64,000 nucleotides of DNA. Source: Anastatus disparis (lineage: Eukaryota; Arthropoda; Insecta; Hymenoptera; Eupelmidae). Position numbers and translations under genes: made by a program. Under the pieces are notes generated by a model. It saw only the letters and a program-made list of their open reading frames with translations. It was not told the origin of the DNA and made no database searches. The stretch covers positions 3,410,001 to 3,474,000 of the forward strand of contig JAFFSR010000004.1 of assembly GCA_017163975.1 (NCBI GenBank), read 5' to 3'. Positions 41,301-49,637 of this stretch are shown here, one piece after another (the first letter of the stretch is position 1; each line of letters begins with the position of its first letter).

Positions 41301-42618
41301 ACTTCGACTGAAAAAAGTGCATAGAATTTTAAGTTTTGAGCAAAAGGCATGGCTTAAACCTTATGTGGAATTGAATACTCAAAAAAGAATGCAGGCTAAG
41401 AACGAATTTGAAAAACTTTTTTATAAATTGTTAATCAATGCTGTCTATGGAAAGTGCATTGAGCGAGAGCGATCTCGAGTTGATGTCCGATTGGTAAATA
41501 AATTTACTGGTAGATATGGAGCAGAAGCACGCATAGCTCTACCAAATTTTCACAGCTGTGCTATTTTTTATGAGAATTTAGTTGCCATTCAAATGAAGAG
41601 AACGAGCATCACAATCAAGAAACCAATTTATGTTGGATTTTGCATTTTAGAATTAACAAAAACATTAGTTTATGATTTTCATTATTCGTATATGAAAAAG
41701 CGAGTTGGAGACAAATGCAAACTTTTGTATACTGATACTGATAGTCTCATATACGAAGTTGAGGATGTTGGCATGTACAAAATAATGAAAGAGGACATAC
41801 ATAAATTTGATACTTCCGATTATGAAGAAAATAATCCGTTCGAAATTCCTCGAGTTAATAAGAAAGTTCCGGGTTTGATGAAAGACGAATGTAATGGTAA
41901 GATAATGACAGAATTTATAGGATTACGAAGTAAAATGTATAGTATTTCAATCGATGGAGGAGAAGTTATAAAGAAAGCCAAAGGTATAAAGTCCAGTGTT
42001 GTTAAAAAATCAATTACTTTTGAGGATTACCGAAGCTGTCTTCAGGATCTCACTATTATATACCGTGAACAGTGCAATATCCGTTCAAAATTGCATACTG
42101 TGCATACTGAAAAACAGAGAAAAATTGCTCTAAGTCCTCACGATGATAAGAGATTTTTATTGCCTGATAGTACAGATACTTTACCTTGGGGACATTATAA
42201 AATTGACGAAATACAGATGGCGCAAGCTGCACTTGAAGTAGAGAGGGAACATGCAAGAAAAATGGCTGCTGAAAAAAAAGAAAAAGAGCGGGAGGTAGAA
42301 ATGAGGAGGGGAGATACACGAGTGGAAATTGATGCTACAGAGAATGAAAGAGAGAGGGAAATTGAGAGAAGGGATGAAGCAACCAATGAAAATAGTGCAG
42401 AGCGAGTGGGGATGTCACTTTATGAAGGCGAGCAAATTATCATTGAGTATGATGTGTTAGAGGAGTTCATGAATGACTGGCATCCATCAATGGAGGGGGC
42501 AAGTTCCCAGGAAGGAGAAAAAAAGGATATATTACGAGTAGCAATGGAAAGGGCAGACATCGAAGTGGAAATGGGCTATATCAACCAATGGACCACAATG
42601 AGGAGCGCATTCAAGTAA
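38397..42618 (+). CDS. Maverick protein-primed DNA polymerase B
   Basis: Two exons, 38397-40072 and 40164-42618, joined by a 91-bp GT-AG intron; 1376 residues. It replicates the element from its ends. Start chosen at the ATG giving MSSINFFERL. N-terminal third: a module with CFKYAILSA and a later YHYVWIKN, typical of insect Mavericks, then a zinc finger (CERCLQVF). Next exonuclease motif I (YADFE, about 442) and an endonuclease-VII-like motif (VRDHCHLTGR joined to FRGAAHNSCN) split exactly by the intron. Then Exo II (HNLNYDTHF, about 582), Exo III (YLKTD), Pol A (FDINNLYG, about 837), Pol B (LINAVYGKC, about 983) and Pol C (YTDTDS, about 1081). After the usual end (LPWGHYKI) a 120-residue Lys/Glu/Arg-rich tail follows. 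A different frame just past the end reads QVIEELEDDQPCTKKSKID, so the C-terminus may be shifted. Confidence 0.92.
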
Positions 42619-42783
42619 TCGAAGAGCTTGAGGACGATCAACCTTGCACAAAGAAATCTAAAATCGACTAACTTTTTAAGTAAGTTACAATTTATTTTTT
42701 TACCAAAAAACATTATTTTTTTTTCATCAAAATTTTTCTCTAACAGAAATTTTTAATTTTTTTTACTTTTTCTTGTTTTCAGA

Positions 42784-43083
42784 ATGGATTTATCTGCACT
42801 AAACAAGATTGCTGGAAGCGACTTCCTTCCAAGGAAGAAAGTCACAGACTTAGAAAAAGACCAGCAGTACATGGTGACTGCACTGAAACAAGTTAAGACA
42901 AGATTTGGAACCAAGGTCGTAGCAGATTTCAACCAAAGCTTCCAAGTCTTCTTACCAGAAAAGATTTCATCTGCAATCTTAAAAGATGAAGAATTTTTCT
43001 ACAATCTCTGTGATAATGCAAATAAACTGCGTTTGATTGCAATATACCTGGGAGGATCTTCTTTTAAATTCGATCGGGCTTAA
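42784..43083 (+). CDS. Small Maverick protein, OB-fold/SSB-like
   Basis: 99 residues, starting at the ATG directly after a splice acceptor (TTGTTTTCAG at 42773-42782), so a 5' UTR intron from the GTAAGT near 42679 is likely. Text such as YMVTALKQVKTRFGTKVVAD and FQVFLPEKISSAI has the beta-strand spacing of an OB fold, and similar small proteins accompany insect Maverick polymerases. A single-strand-DNA-binding role beside PolB is my inference; there is no catalytic motif. It lies between PolB and the convergent integrase gene. Confidence 0.65.
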   Translation: MDLSALNKIAGSDFLPRKKVTDLEKDQQYMVTALKQVKTRFGTKVVADFNQSFQVFLPEKISSAILKDEEFFYNLCDNANKLRLIAIYLGGSSFKFDRA

Positions 43084-43362
43084 AATAAATAAAAATATAC
43101 TCGTCAAATTATTTTTCAAACTATTTATTGTAAATTGTACATAATAAGAATACATGAATAAATGAAAATTATTAAACATTATATAATTGTTTTTATTTAT
43201 CACCACCACTTATAATTATTATATTTATATTGAATCATAAAAAGAAAATTTTAATAATAAAAATATTTTATATATAACTTAAATTAATGAACATAATAAA
43301 ATTAAATTTTTTCTTTTTTATTTATTACACTGAAATACGTTGTAAAATACATCTTAGCTTAT
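43084..43362. other. Convergent 3' ends, AT-rich
   Basis: Short intergenic stretch between converging genes with AATAAA-type signals on both strands; no gene. Confidence 0.5.
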
Positions 43363-44280
43363 TCAAATAATCTCATTTTTATCTATCCAACTATTATGCT
43401 TGCTATTTAGACCTAACCACTTAACATATACACGTTTACCACTTTTCTTTAAAACTTTTTCTACCAAATAAATTTCTGGATACATAGTCTTTTGAATTTC
43501 CGTTTCATAAAAGCCGCCGGAGACTGGTTTATCATAATAATCTTTGACGTGGTAAGTTATGGGATTGGTTTTTACAACTCTTGTTATTGTGAAAATTTCA
43601 GTTGACCAATTTGGTGTATAACCTTTTTCAAAAACTTGTTTTATCTTACTTCTTCGCACTTTATCTCCTACTTTGAATTTTGGGTTTTTTACAGATCTTT
43701 TTTCAGTTGGGTAATTTTTCTTGATTTCTTTTTCATTTACCTTCGTAAAGTTTTCAGGCTCGATTCCTATTGTCCGATGTTTTCTTGAATTGTATGCTTT
43801 CACTAACTCAGGCAGAATATCCAACCATTTATAACTTCCTTGTTTGCTGAATTCTAACCACATTGCATTTTTTAAAGTTCTAATAAAGCGTTCACATATG
43901 CTTGCATGAAGATTACTATGTGAAGAGTAGTGATTTATCTTGTACTTTTTCATAAGATTCTGAAAGTTTGAATTGTAGAATTCTTTTCCTTGGTCAGTTT
44001 GTAAATTCGATGGCGCCCGTTCTTGTTTTAATATTGACTTCATAGCTAGAGTAACATCATTGCCACTCTTCGATTTGACTGGTACAGCCCATGCATACTT
44101 TGAAAATATATCTATGACAGTTAGTAAGTAGCGAAAACCTTTGTTTTCCTTGAAATAAGGTATCATTTCTACAAGGTCAGCTTGCCAAGTCTCATCTAAT
44201 CCGCGTATGTCATATTTTCTTCGCTTGTACCTTCGACGTGCTGGCTTGTGTAGCTCTTCAACTACTCTTTGACGTTCCAT
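43363..44280 (-). CDS. Maverick integrase with chromodomain
   Basis: Retroviral-type DDE integrase that inserts the element into chromosomes. The catalytic triad is visible: D in WQADLVEM, D in LQTDQGKEF, E in SICERFIRTL. The C-terminus is a chromodomain-like module (YLVEKVLKKSGKRVYVKWLG, then SWI), as in Polinton integrases. I give the first ATG (MERQRVVEEL, 44280), but the frame stays open upstream to 44334 without an ATG. A different frame has an ATG at about 44375 (MDFTEQNVKLPVGNF) leading toward it, so a spliced or frameshifted N-terminus is possible. No zinc-binding HHCC finger is seen in this frame. The coding sequence is otherwise intact. Confidence 0.88.
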   Translation of the reverse strand: MERQRVVEELHKPARRRYKRRKYDIRGLDETWQADLVEMIPYFKENKGFRYLLTVIDIFSKYAWAVPVKSKSGNDVTLAMKSILKQERAPSNLQTDQGKEFYNSNFQNLMKKYKINHYSSHSNLHASICERFIRTLKNAMWLEFSKQGSYKWLDILPELVKAYNSRKHRTIGIEPENFTKVNEKEIKKNYPTEKRSVKNPKFKVGDKVRRSKIKQVFEKGYTPNWSTEIFTITRVVKTNPITYHVKDYYDKPVSGGFYETEIQKTMYPEIYLVEKVLKKSGKRVYVKWLGLNSKHNSWIDKNEII

Positions 44281-44419
44281 CTTAAACTTCAACTTTAGCA
44301 ATATCCGATCGTCTATTCGTTTTCTCAAAATCAAAGTTGCCGACGGGAAGTTTGACGTTCTGCTCAGTAAAATCCATATTTACGTAACAAAGTCAAATCT
44401 AAGATTGACCTTTTCTAAA

Positions 44420-44453
44420 TATAAACGCTTGTTTTATATTTTGATCATCAGTT
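44420..44453 (+). promoter_or_regulatory. TATA plus initiator promoter for PLA2-protease gene
   Basis: TATAAA starts at 44420 and the initiator TCAGTT spans 44448-44453, placing its A exactly 30 bp downstream; the ATG follows at 44476. A textbook insect core promoter spacing. Confidence 0.7.
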
Positions 44454-44475
44454 GTAAATCAGCACTCGAAGAGAG

Positions 44476-45621
44476 ATGCTCGTACACAAATCACAGAAGC
44501 ACCCTAAGGGTAAAGGGTTACTTGATAAAGTAATCAATAACTTACCTATTGAAATGCATATTCCTGGATATCAATATTGTGGTCCCGGAACAAAACTGAA
44601 AAAGCGTCTAAAAAGAGGTGATACAGGTATCAATCCACTTGATCAAGCATGCAAAGAACATGACATATCTTATTCTGATAAAAATGCTGATCGAAAAGTA
44701 GCTGACATGAAGCTCGCTGATAAAGCTTGGCAGCGTGTTAGAGCCAAAAATGCAAGTCTTAGCGAAAAAGCAACTGCTTTTGTTGTTGCAAATGCTATGA
44801 AATTAAAAGGAAAGACAGGAATGGGTGTAAAATTGAGTAAATTAGTAACTGCAAGTAAAAAATCATTAAAACCAAGTAAACATTCTCGCAAAGTTATACA
44901 GTCCGCTTTAAAAGGTGCACGTGAAGCTCTCAAGATTGTTGGCGGTAAGAAAAAAATTATCATTCCACGTATTCTACCTGTTCCATCAAAAATAGGTGGC
45001 GCTCTGCCTTTTCTCATACCATTGTTCGCAGCACTAAGTGCAACTGGTGTTCTGGCTGGAGGAGCTGCTGGAATAGCTAAAGCAGTAAATGAGGCTAAAG
45101 CTGCACAGAAAAATTATGAAGAAAGTAAGAGACATAATAAAACTATGGAAGCTATTGCTCTAGGAAAAGGTCTCTATCTTAAACCATATAAAACTGGAAT
45201 GGGATTATTTATGAAACCTCATATCGGTAATGGTCAAGTTAAAAAAAAAAACTTCGATTTAACTTTGCCAAATCGTGCACTGACTGACTATGATCTTATA
45301 AAGTATGCTCATATGATGAAAATCCCATATTTTCGAGGTGTTTTCATGAGAAATAATCTACCTTCTGATGGCCCATGGCATAACGAATCTGCTATAGTTA
45401 ACTTAGATGATTTTCAAAACAAAGGCACTCACTGGGTATGTTATCGAAAACGAGGTTCTGAAGTGATTTATTTTGATAGTTTTGGTGATCTTAAACCTCC
45501 TATAGATCTCATGTTATATTTTAACGTGAAAGAAGTGAAATACAACTATAAAAGATATCAAAATTTTGACTCATTTATTTGTGGACATCTTTGTCTTCAA
45601 TTCTTGTGTGAAAGACTATAA
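44476..45621 (+). CDS. PLA2 domain - adenain-type protease fusion
   Basis: 381 residues in one intact frame. Residues about 33-68 form a parvovirus-type phospholipase A2 domain with the calcium loop YCGPGT and the catalytic HD pair in CKEHDISY. A Lys-rich middle follows, then a hydrophobic Gly/Ala segment at about 175-200 (FLIPLFAALSATGVLAGGAA). The last 130 residues are an adenain-like cysteine protease: His in THWVCYRK, Asp in YFDSFG, and Cys in FICGHLCLQFL. In virus-like elements the protease matures capsid proteins and PLA2 domains help membrane passage. Having both in one chain suggests the protease releases the PLA2-membrane part. It has its own TATA-initiator promoter. Confidence 0.88.
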   Translation: MLVHKSQKHPKGKGLLDKVINNLPIEMHIPGYQYCGPGTKLKKRLKRGDTGINPLDQACKEHDISYSDKNADRKVADMKLADKAWQRVRAKNASLSEKATAFVVANAMKLKGKTGMGVKLSKLVTASKKSLKPSKHSRKVIQSALKGAREALKIVGGKKKIIIPRILPVPSKIGGALPFLIPLFAALSATGVLAGGAAGIAKAVNEAKAAQKNYEESKRHNKTMEAIALGKGLYLKPYKTGMGLFMKPHIGNGQVKKKNFDLTLPNRALTDYDLIKYAHMMKIPYFRGVFMRNNLPSDGPWHNESAIVNLDDFQNKGTHWVCYRKRGSEVIYFDSFGDLKPPIDLMLYFNVKEVKYNYKRYQNFDSFICGHLCLQFLCERL

Positions 45622-45651
45622 AAGAAGAGTTTTCAGACAAGCAGGATCATT
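45617..45651 (+). promoter_or_regulatory. TATA plus initiator promoter for penton gene
   Basis: TATAAAAG starts at 45617, overlapping the stop of the upstream gene; the initiator-like TCATT has its A at 45649, 32 bp downstream; ATG at 45667. Confidence 0.6.
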
Positions 45652-45666
45652 CTTTTTCAAACAGTC

Positions 45667-46356
45667 ATGGAAGATAGTTTCACTTTGAGTCTTTCAGGCA
45701 AATCTTCTATCTTAGAAGCGCAATATTTTCCTTCAATAGAACTACCACAGCATAAGAATTTTGTTTTGGGTTTAGTTGAACTTTTAACATTCAACTCGAT
45801 TCCCAATGTTGACGATTCGAATAATAAACTTCATATAAACGGAGAGAAGATTATTATTATTCCTACTGGCAGTTATGAAATTGATGCTATTAATCAATTT
45901 TTGCAAAAAGATTTGAAATCTAAAGACATCGAGTTTTCCTTGAAAGCTAACAACAATACTCTCAGAAGTGAAATTTATTGCAGCCATCAGATAGATCTTA
46001 GACCTCGCGATTCGATAGGCAGTCTTCTCGGTTTCACTCGTCGCGTTCTTCATGAAGACATTCATCACAGCTCTGATTTACCTGTGAAGATATTGAAAAT
46101 AAACGCACTCAGAGTAGAGTATAATATTACTACAGGTGCTTACATCAACGACAAAAAAGTTCACACGATCCATGAGTTTTTCCCAAAAGTTCCTCCAGGA
46201 TATAAAATCATAGAAGTTCCATCGCATGTCATATATTTACCACTCAATGTTAAAAGTATAGATCATCTTCAAATTCGAATCGTTGATCAAGACGGAAATT
46301 TAGTGAATTTCCGAGGAGAGGAAATTACTGTTAGACTTCACATAAAATCTGTATAA
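45667..46356 (+). CDS. Penton-like minor capsid protein
   Basis: 229 residues, intact. It has the beta-rich character of a single jelly-roll penton protein of Polintons: FTLSLSGKSSILEAQYFPSI, GLVELLTFNSIP, LHINGEKIIIIPTGSYEI, then IDLRPRDSIGSLLGF and a C-terminal VIYLPLNVKSIDHLQIRIVD. Its position between protease and major capsid gene matches. Such proteins occupy the five-fold vertices of Polinton-type particles. The stop codon overlaps the start of the next small ORF (TAATG). Confidence 0.8.
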   Translation: MEDSFTLSLSGKSSILEAQYFPSIELPQHKNFVLGLVELLTFNSIPNVDDSNNKLHINGEKIIIIPTGSYEIDAINQFLQKDLKSKDIEFSLKANNNTLRSEIYCSHQIDLRPRDSIGSLLGFTRRVLHEDIHHSSDLPVKILKINALRVEYNITTGAYINDKKVHTIHEFFPKVPPGYKIIEVPSHVIYLPLNVKSIDHLQIRIVDQDGNLVNFRGEEITVRLHIKSV

Positions 46357-46502
46357 TGAGAATCGTTTATAATTCAAGTGTGCATATAAGTCAGCCATCA
46401 TGTCAACCCACCATCAGTCGTCCAAAGGTACTCAAACCGTTAACACGGAAGAGCATCCAGTTTCTCAAAAGCATAGGTCTCAAAGTACGTGGAAAAAGAT
46501 AA
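46356..46502 (+). CDS. 48-residue basic protein overlapping penton stop
   Basis: The ATG shares its A with the penton stop codon (TAATG), an arrangement that permits termination-reinitiation. The product has 5 Arg, 6 Lys and no Asp or Glu; its second half, KPLTRKSIQFLKSIGLKVRG, could form a basic amphipathic helix. It is too short for routine gene calling. Possible roles include a DNA-condensing core peptide, like the small basic proteins of adenoviruses, or a membrane-active peptide. No homologue is recognised, so it could be a chance ORF, but position, charge and lack of other content in the gap favour a gene. Confidence 0.5.
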   Translation: MRIVYNSSVHISQPSCQPTISRPKVLKPLTRKSIQFLKSIGLKVRGKR

Positions 46503-46532
46503 ATTGTATCATTCTCTGCTGCTTTCAGAAAA

Positions 46533-48441
46533 ATGGACGAAATTCTAAGCATTCAATCAGGTGTCGCATTCGATGAGTCTATTGCTCATTATGAGGTTCA
46601 CGCACATCAACCATACTCCACATTAAGTTTCAATAACAGTGATGAAATCCGTATTTCTATTCAGCATCAAGATTTATGCCTCTTACCATCATGTAGTTAC
46701 ATCCATGTATGTGGAAAATTACAAAAACCAGATGGACAAGCACTAACTAAAACTAATTTCGTTAACAATGGCATTTGTTATCTGTTTGATGAAATTCGAT
46801 ATGAACTTAATACTGTAGAGGTAGATAAAAGTAAAAATGTTGGTTTGAGTAGTCTCATGAAGGGATGCACTTCATTTAATCCAAATCAGACTCTAGCATT
46901 CGAAAATGCAGGCTGGCTTGGTGTTGAAGAAGGAAACAAAACAATTGTAGATGATCATGGAAATTTTGACGTTTCTATCCCACTAACAAGGAGAGTGTTT
47001 CACCTTCGGGTCACCGTTTTTGCTCAAATTTTGGGAATGTTTTCTGGATGCAGAAATATGAAGAAAGCCAAAATTTTAGAGGCCAACGCTCAATATTTCC
47101 CTAGTTACAGGCCATCAAAGAAAATCACTAAAAAAGTTACTAGATTTTCAAACGCTTATAGTTTCTCAAAATTATTAGCTAGAAGCTTAAACCTTTTTTT
47201 AAATGAAAGCTGAGCTCAAATCCTTTCGAAATAGTAGTTATAGCATATCCAAATATTATTTTTTCCCTAAGTTATAGCATAATAAAGATTGAACCCAATT
47301 TTAACTTTTATTATAAATTAATGTTTCAAACAAAAAATTCAGGTCCAATCTTTATTACGCTCTAGCTTTGGGAAAAAATAATATTTTGAGATGGTATAGG
47401 TGCTATTTCGAAAGGGATTGAGCTCAGCTTTCATTTAAAAAAAGGTTTAAGCTTCTAGCTAATAATGCTGAGGAACTATAAGCGTTTGAAAATCTAGTAA
47501 CTTTTTTAGTGATTTTCTTCAATGGCCTGTAACTAGGAAAATATTGAGCGTTGGCCTCTAAAATTTTGGCTTTCTTCATACTTCTGCATCTAGAAAACAT
47601 TCCCAAAATTTGAGCAAAAACGGTGACCCGAAGGTGAAACACTCTCCTTGTAAGTATGATTTTAGGCTTTGCAGAAGATTACAAGAAAATTGTTGTTAAT
47701 ATGAAGCATGAACTCATCCTCACAAGATCAAGAAATGACCTGAATGCTATAGTACAGGAAGGTACTGTAGCCAACAATGCAACCACATATGAACTTTATC
47801 AAATAAAAATATCAAAGATAGAGTGGTTAATGCCATATGTTATTGCATCAGATAAACAAAAAATCCAGCTGTTAAATTTCATTGGCAAAGATAATCCTAT
47901 TTCTATGAGTTTTCGTTCATGGGAGTTATTTGAATATCCTCTTCTTCCAACAACAAATAAACACGTCTGGACGGTAAAAACTTCAAATCGATTGGAGAAA
48001 CCACGTTTCGTGATTCTTGGATTACAATCGGGGAAAAAAGGTTCAAGATCTAAAAATGCCAGTCGCTTTGACCACTGTAATATTAATAATGTGAGACTTT
48101 TCTTGAATTCGCAATATTATCCGTACAACAATCTCAATCTTGACATATCTAAGAATCAATTTGCTATTCTATATGATATGTATGCTAATTTTCAGAAAAG
48201 CTATTACGGAAGAGATTCACAACCATTGTTGACAAAGTCTCAGTTTATTAACTTTGAACCACTCATAGTTATTGACTGTTCACGACAAAACGAATCTCTA
48301 AAGAGCGCTCCTGTCGATGTACGTCTAGAATTTGAGTCTCAAACTGACTTTCCAGCTAATACTTCAGCTTATTGCATGATCTTACACGATCGCATCGTTC
48401 AGTACAATCCTATTAGTGGAGATGTTCGGAAGCTTGTCTGA
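46533..48441 (+). pseudogene. Major capsid protein (double jelly-roll), split by MITE
   Basis: The N-terminal part (from ATG 46533, just after an acceptor-like TGCTTTCAG) and the C-terminal part (47654-48441) belong to one hexon-like major capsid gene: IAHYEVHAHQPYSTLSF, LPSCSYIHVCGKLQKP, and later VNMKHELILTRSRND, then DVRLEFESQTDFPANTSAYC. A 664-bp MITE sits between them at 46987-47650, flanked by TAA duplications. The flanking capsid segments themselves show no stops or frameshifts, so the insertion appears to be the only damage. As it stands the first half would run into MITE sequence and stop at 47213, giving a truncated protein, so this copy cannot build particles unaided. Confidence 0.88.
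46987..47650. mobile_element. MITE in capsid gene, TAA target duplication (664 bp)
   Basis: Palindromic arms begin CAAGGAGAGTGTTTCACC and end in the complement; TAA is duplicated at 46984-46986 and 47651-47653. Three-bp TWA duplication and short terminal repeats fit PIF/Harbinger. The arms happen to be open in both directions, giving mirror-image protein-like frames that are not genes. A second copy is at 59293-60270. Confidence 0.9.
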
Positions 48442-48480
48442 ATTATCTTCACTTTTACGTAAAAAAATTAATATTTCGAA

Positions 48481-48954
48481 ATGGAATATGCGGTAGACAT
48501 GATTGGTTTTAAGCAAATGGGTGGTGAATATGTTCTAAAGGAAATAGCAATCATTCCTCTCAACGACAGTGGTGATCCCATCGTTCATCTATTCAAAAAA
48601 CCTTTTTCATGGAAAAGGCTCTCTGACAAATTGCAAGAAGAAAACATTCGACTCAAACATAATCATGGAATAGCTTGGAACACTGATGGACTAGATTACT
48701 CTCAAATTGCAAACTTACTTCGTGAACATTTACATGATGCTACAAAAATTTTTGTTATTAATGAATTCAAACGAAAATGGTTGCTAAGATTCAAATTTCC
48801 CGTTTATAACATCAATGAATACGGATATCCATTAAACCCATCTTTCAAATGCGTCACTGTGTGTACAAACCATAATCCAATTCATAAGACTGTCTGTGCA
48901 CTACACAATGTCAAACTCATGAAATTATTCTATCTCTCACAAAACCATTTATAA
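48481..48954 (+). CDS. Maverick protein of unknown function, intronless paralogue
   Basis: 157 residues, intact, last gene before the right end. It shares with 36922-37889 the start D-M-x-GFK, FKKPFSWKRL, HGIAWN (residues 61-66), KIFVINEFKRKWL, and a C-terminal Cys-His pattern (CTNHNPIHKTVCALHN). This family is a regular companion of insect Mavericks. Function unknown to me; an RNase H/exonuclease-like fold is conceivable but the catalytic residues cannot be identified. Having two divergent copies on opposite strands of one element suggests separate roles. Confidence 0.75.
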   Translation: MEYAVDMIGFKQMGGEYVLKEIAIIPLNDSGDPIVHLFKKPFSWKRLSDKLQEENIRLKHNHGIAWNTDGLDYSQIANLLREHLHDATKIFVINEFKRKWLLRFKFPVYNINEYGYPLNPSFKCVTVCTNHNPIHKTVCALHNVKLMKLFYLSQNHL

Positions 48955-48990
48955 GAAGAAAAAAAAAAAAAAAAAAAGTAAAAAGAAATA

Positions 48991-49157
48991 CGCTATAGGC
49001 ATACTAGTTCACATTCGGATTCTAAAACACTTGGGCTGTGCTAGAATCCATACGGGTTCTAACACACCATGGGCTGTGCTAGAATCCGTACGGGTTCTAA
49101 CACACCTTGGGCTGTGCTAGAATCCGGGTGTGCCAGTATGCCTATAGCCTATCTACT
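48991..49157. repeat. Maverick right end: TIR and ~36-bp repeats
   Basis: Three repeats of about 36 bp (GGGCTGTGCTAGAATCC, then ACGGGTTCTAACACACC) precede the right TIR at 49132-49157. At 48991 the TIR core GCTATAGGCATACT occurs in inverted orientation relative to the terminus, so the last 167 bp form their own inverted repeat. Confidence 0.88.
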
Positions 49158-49197
49158 AATAATTAAAGGTTATAATTACTCTTTACATTATTTAATT

Positions 49198-49637
49198 GTA
49201 CACTTGGCGGAAAGGATATTTTTCCGAATGTTAACCTCAAATGGCAACATCGCATATTTTACCACAGGCATAAGAAAATTCCAAATTATAGAGCAAATTT
49301 CGCATCATCGTTACTCATTACTTAATGACATAATTTTAGTAAACAAACAATATTACTTTCTTTTTTCATGATCCGAATTATTATTTTATTAAATAAAATT
49401 TTTATTTCTTAGTTCAATAATCATATAGAATTTAATATTGTGAATTTAAATTATATGAGCAATAAAATTTAAATTGTTATCATTTGAATTTTGCATGAAT
49501 AACCTATAAGAAAAAACAAAATAATCATGATGCGAAACTCAATGCATAATTCGAAGTTTTCTTATGTCTGTGGTAAAATATGCGGCGCTGCCATTTGAGG
49601 TACACATTCGGAAAAATATCCTTTCCGCCAAGTGTAC
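49198..49637. mobile_element. Palindromic MITE (440 bp)
   Basis: Arms starting GTACACTTGGCGGAAAGG pair for about 85 bp with 49550-49637. It inserted 40 bp outside the Maverick; target duplication is unclear (TTTAATT left, CTAATTAATT right). Confidence 0.8.

Larger units (their letters stand above)
33252..49157. mobile_element. Maverick/Polinton element, 15.9 kb
   Basis: Bounded by 26-bp terminal inverted repeats starting AGTAGATARGCTATAGGC (33252-33277 and 49132-49157), beginning with AG as Polintons do. Gene content is diagnostic: protein-primed PolB, retroviral-type integrase, adenain-type protease, penton-like and hexon-like capsid proteins. The expected 6-bp target duplication is not clean (CTTAAT left, AATAAT right). 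Left and right ends have unrelated subterminal tandem repeats. I find no packaging ATPase, and the major capsid gene is interrupted. Confidence 0.95.

Noticed and set aside
47424..47642. Minus-strand protein-like frame resembling the end of the first capsid segment
   Set aside because: It is the mirror arm of the palindromic MITE; the similarity is due to the inverted repeat, not a gene.
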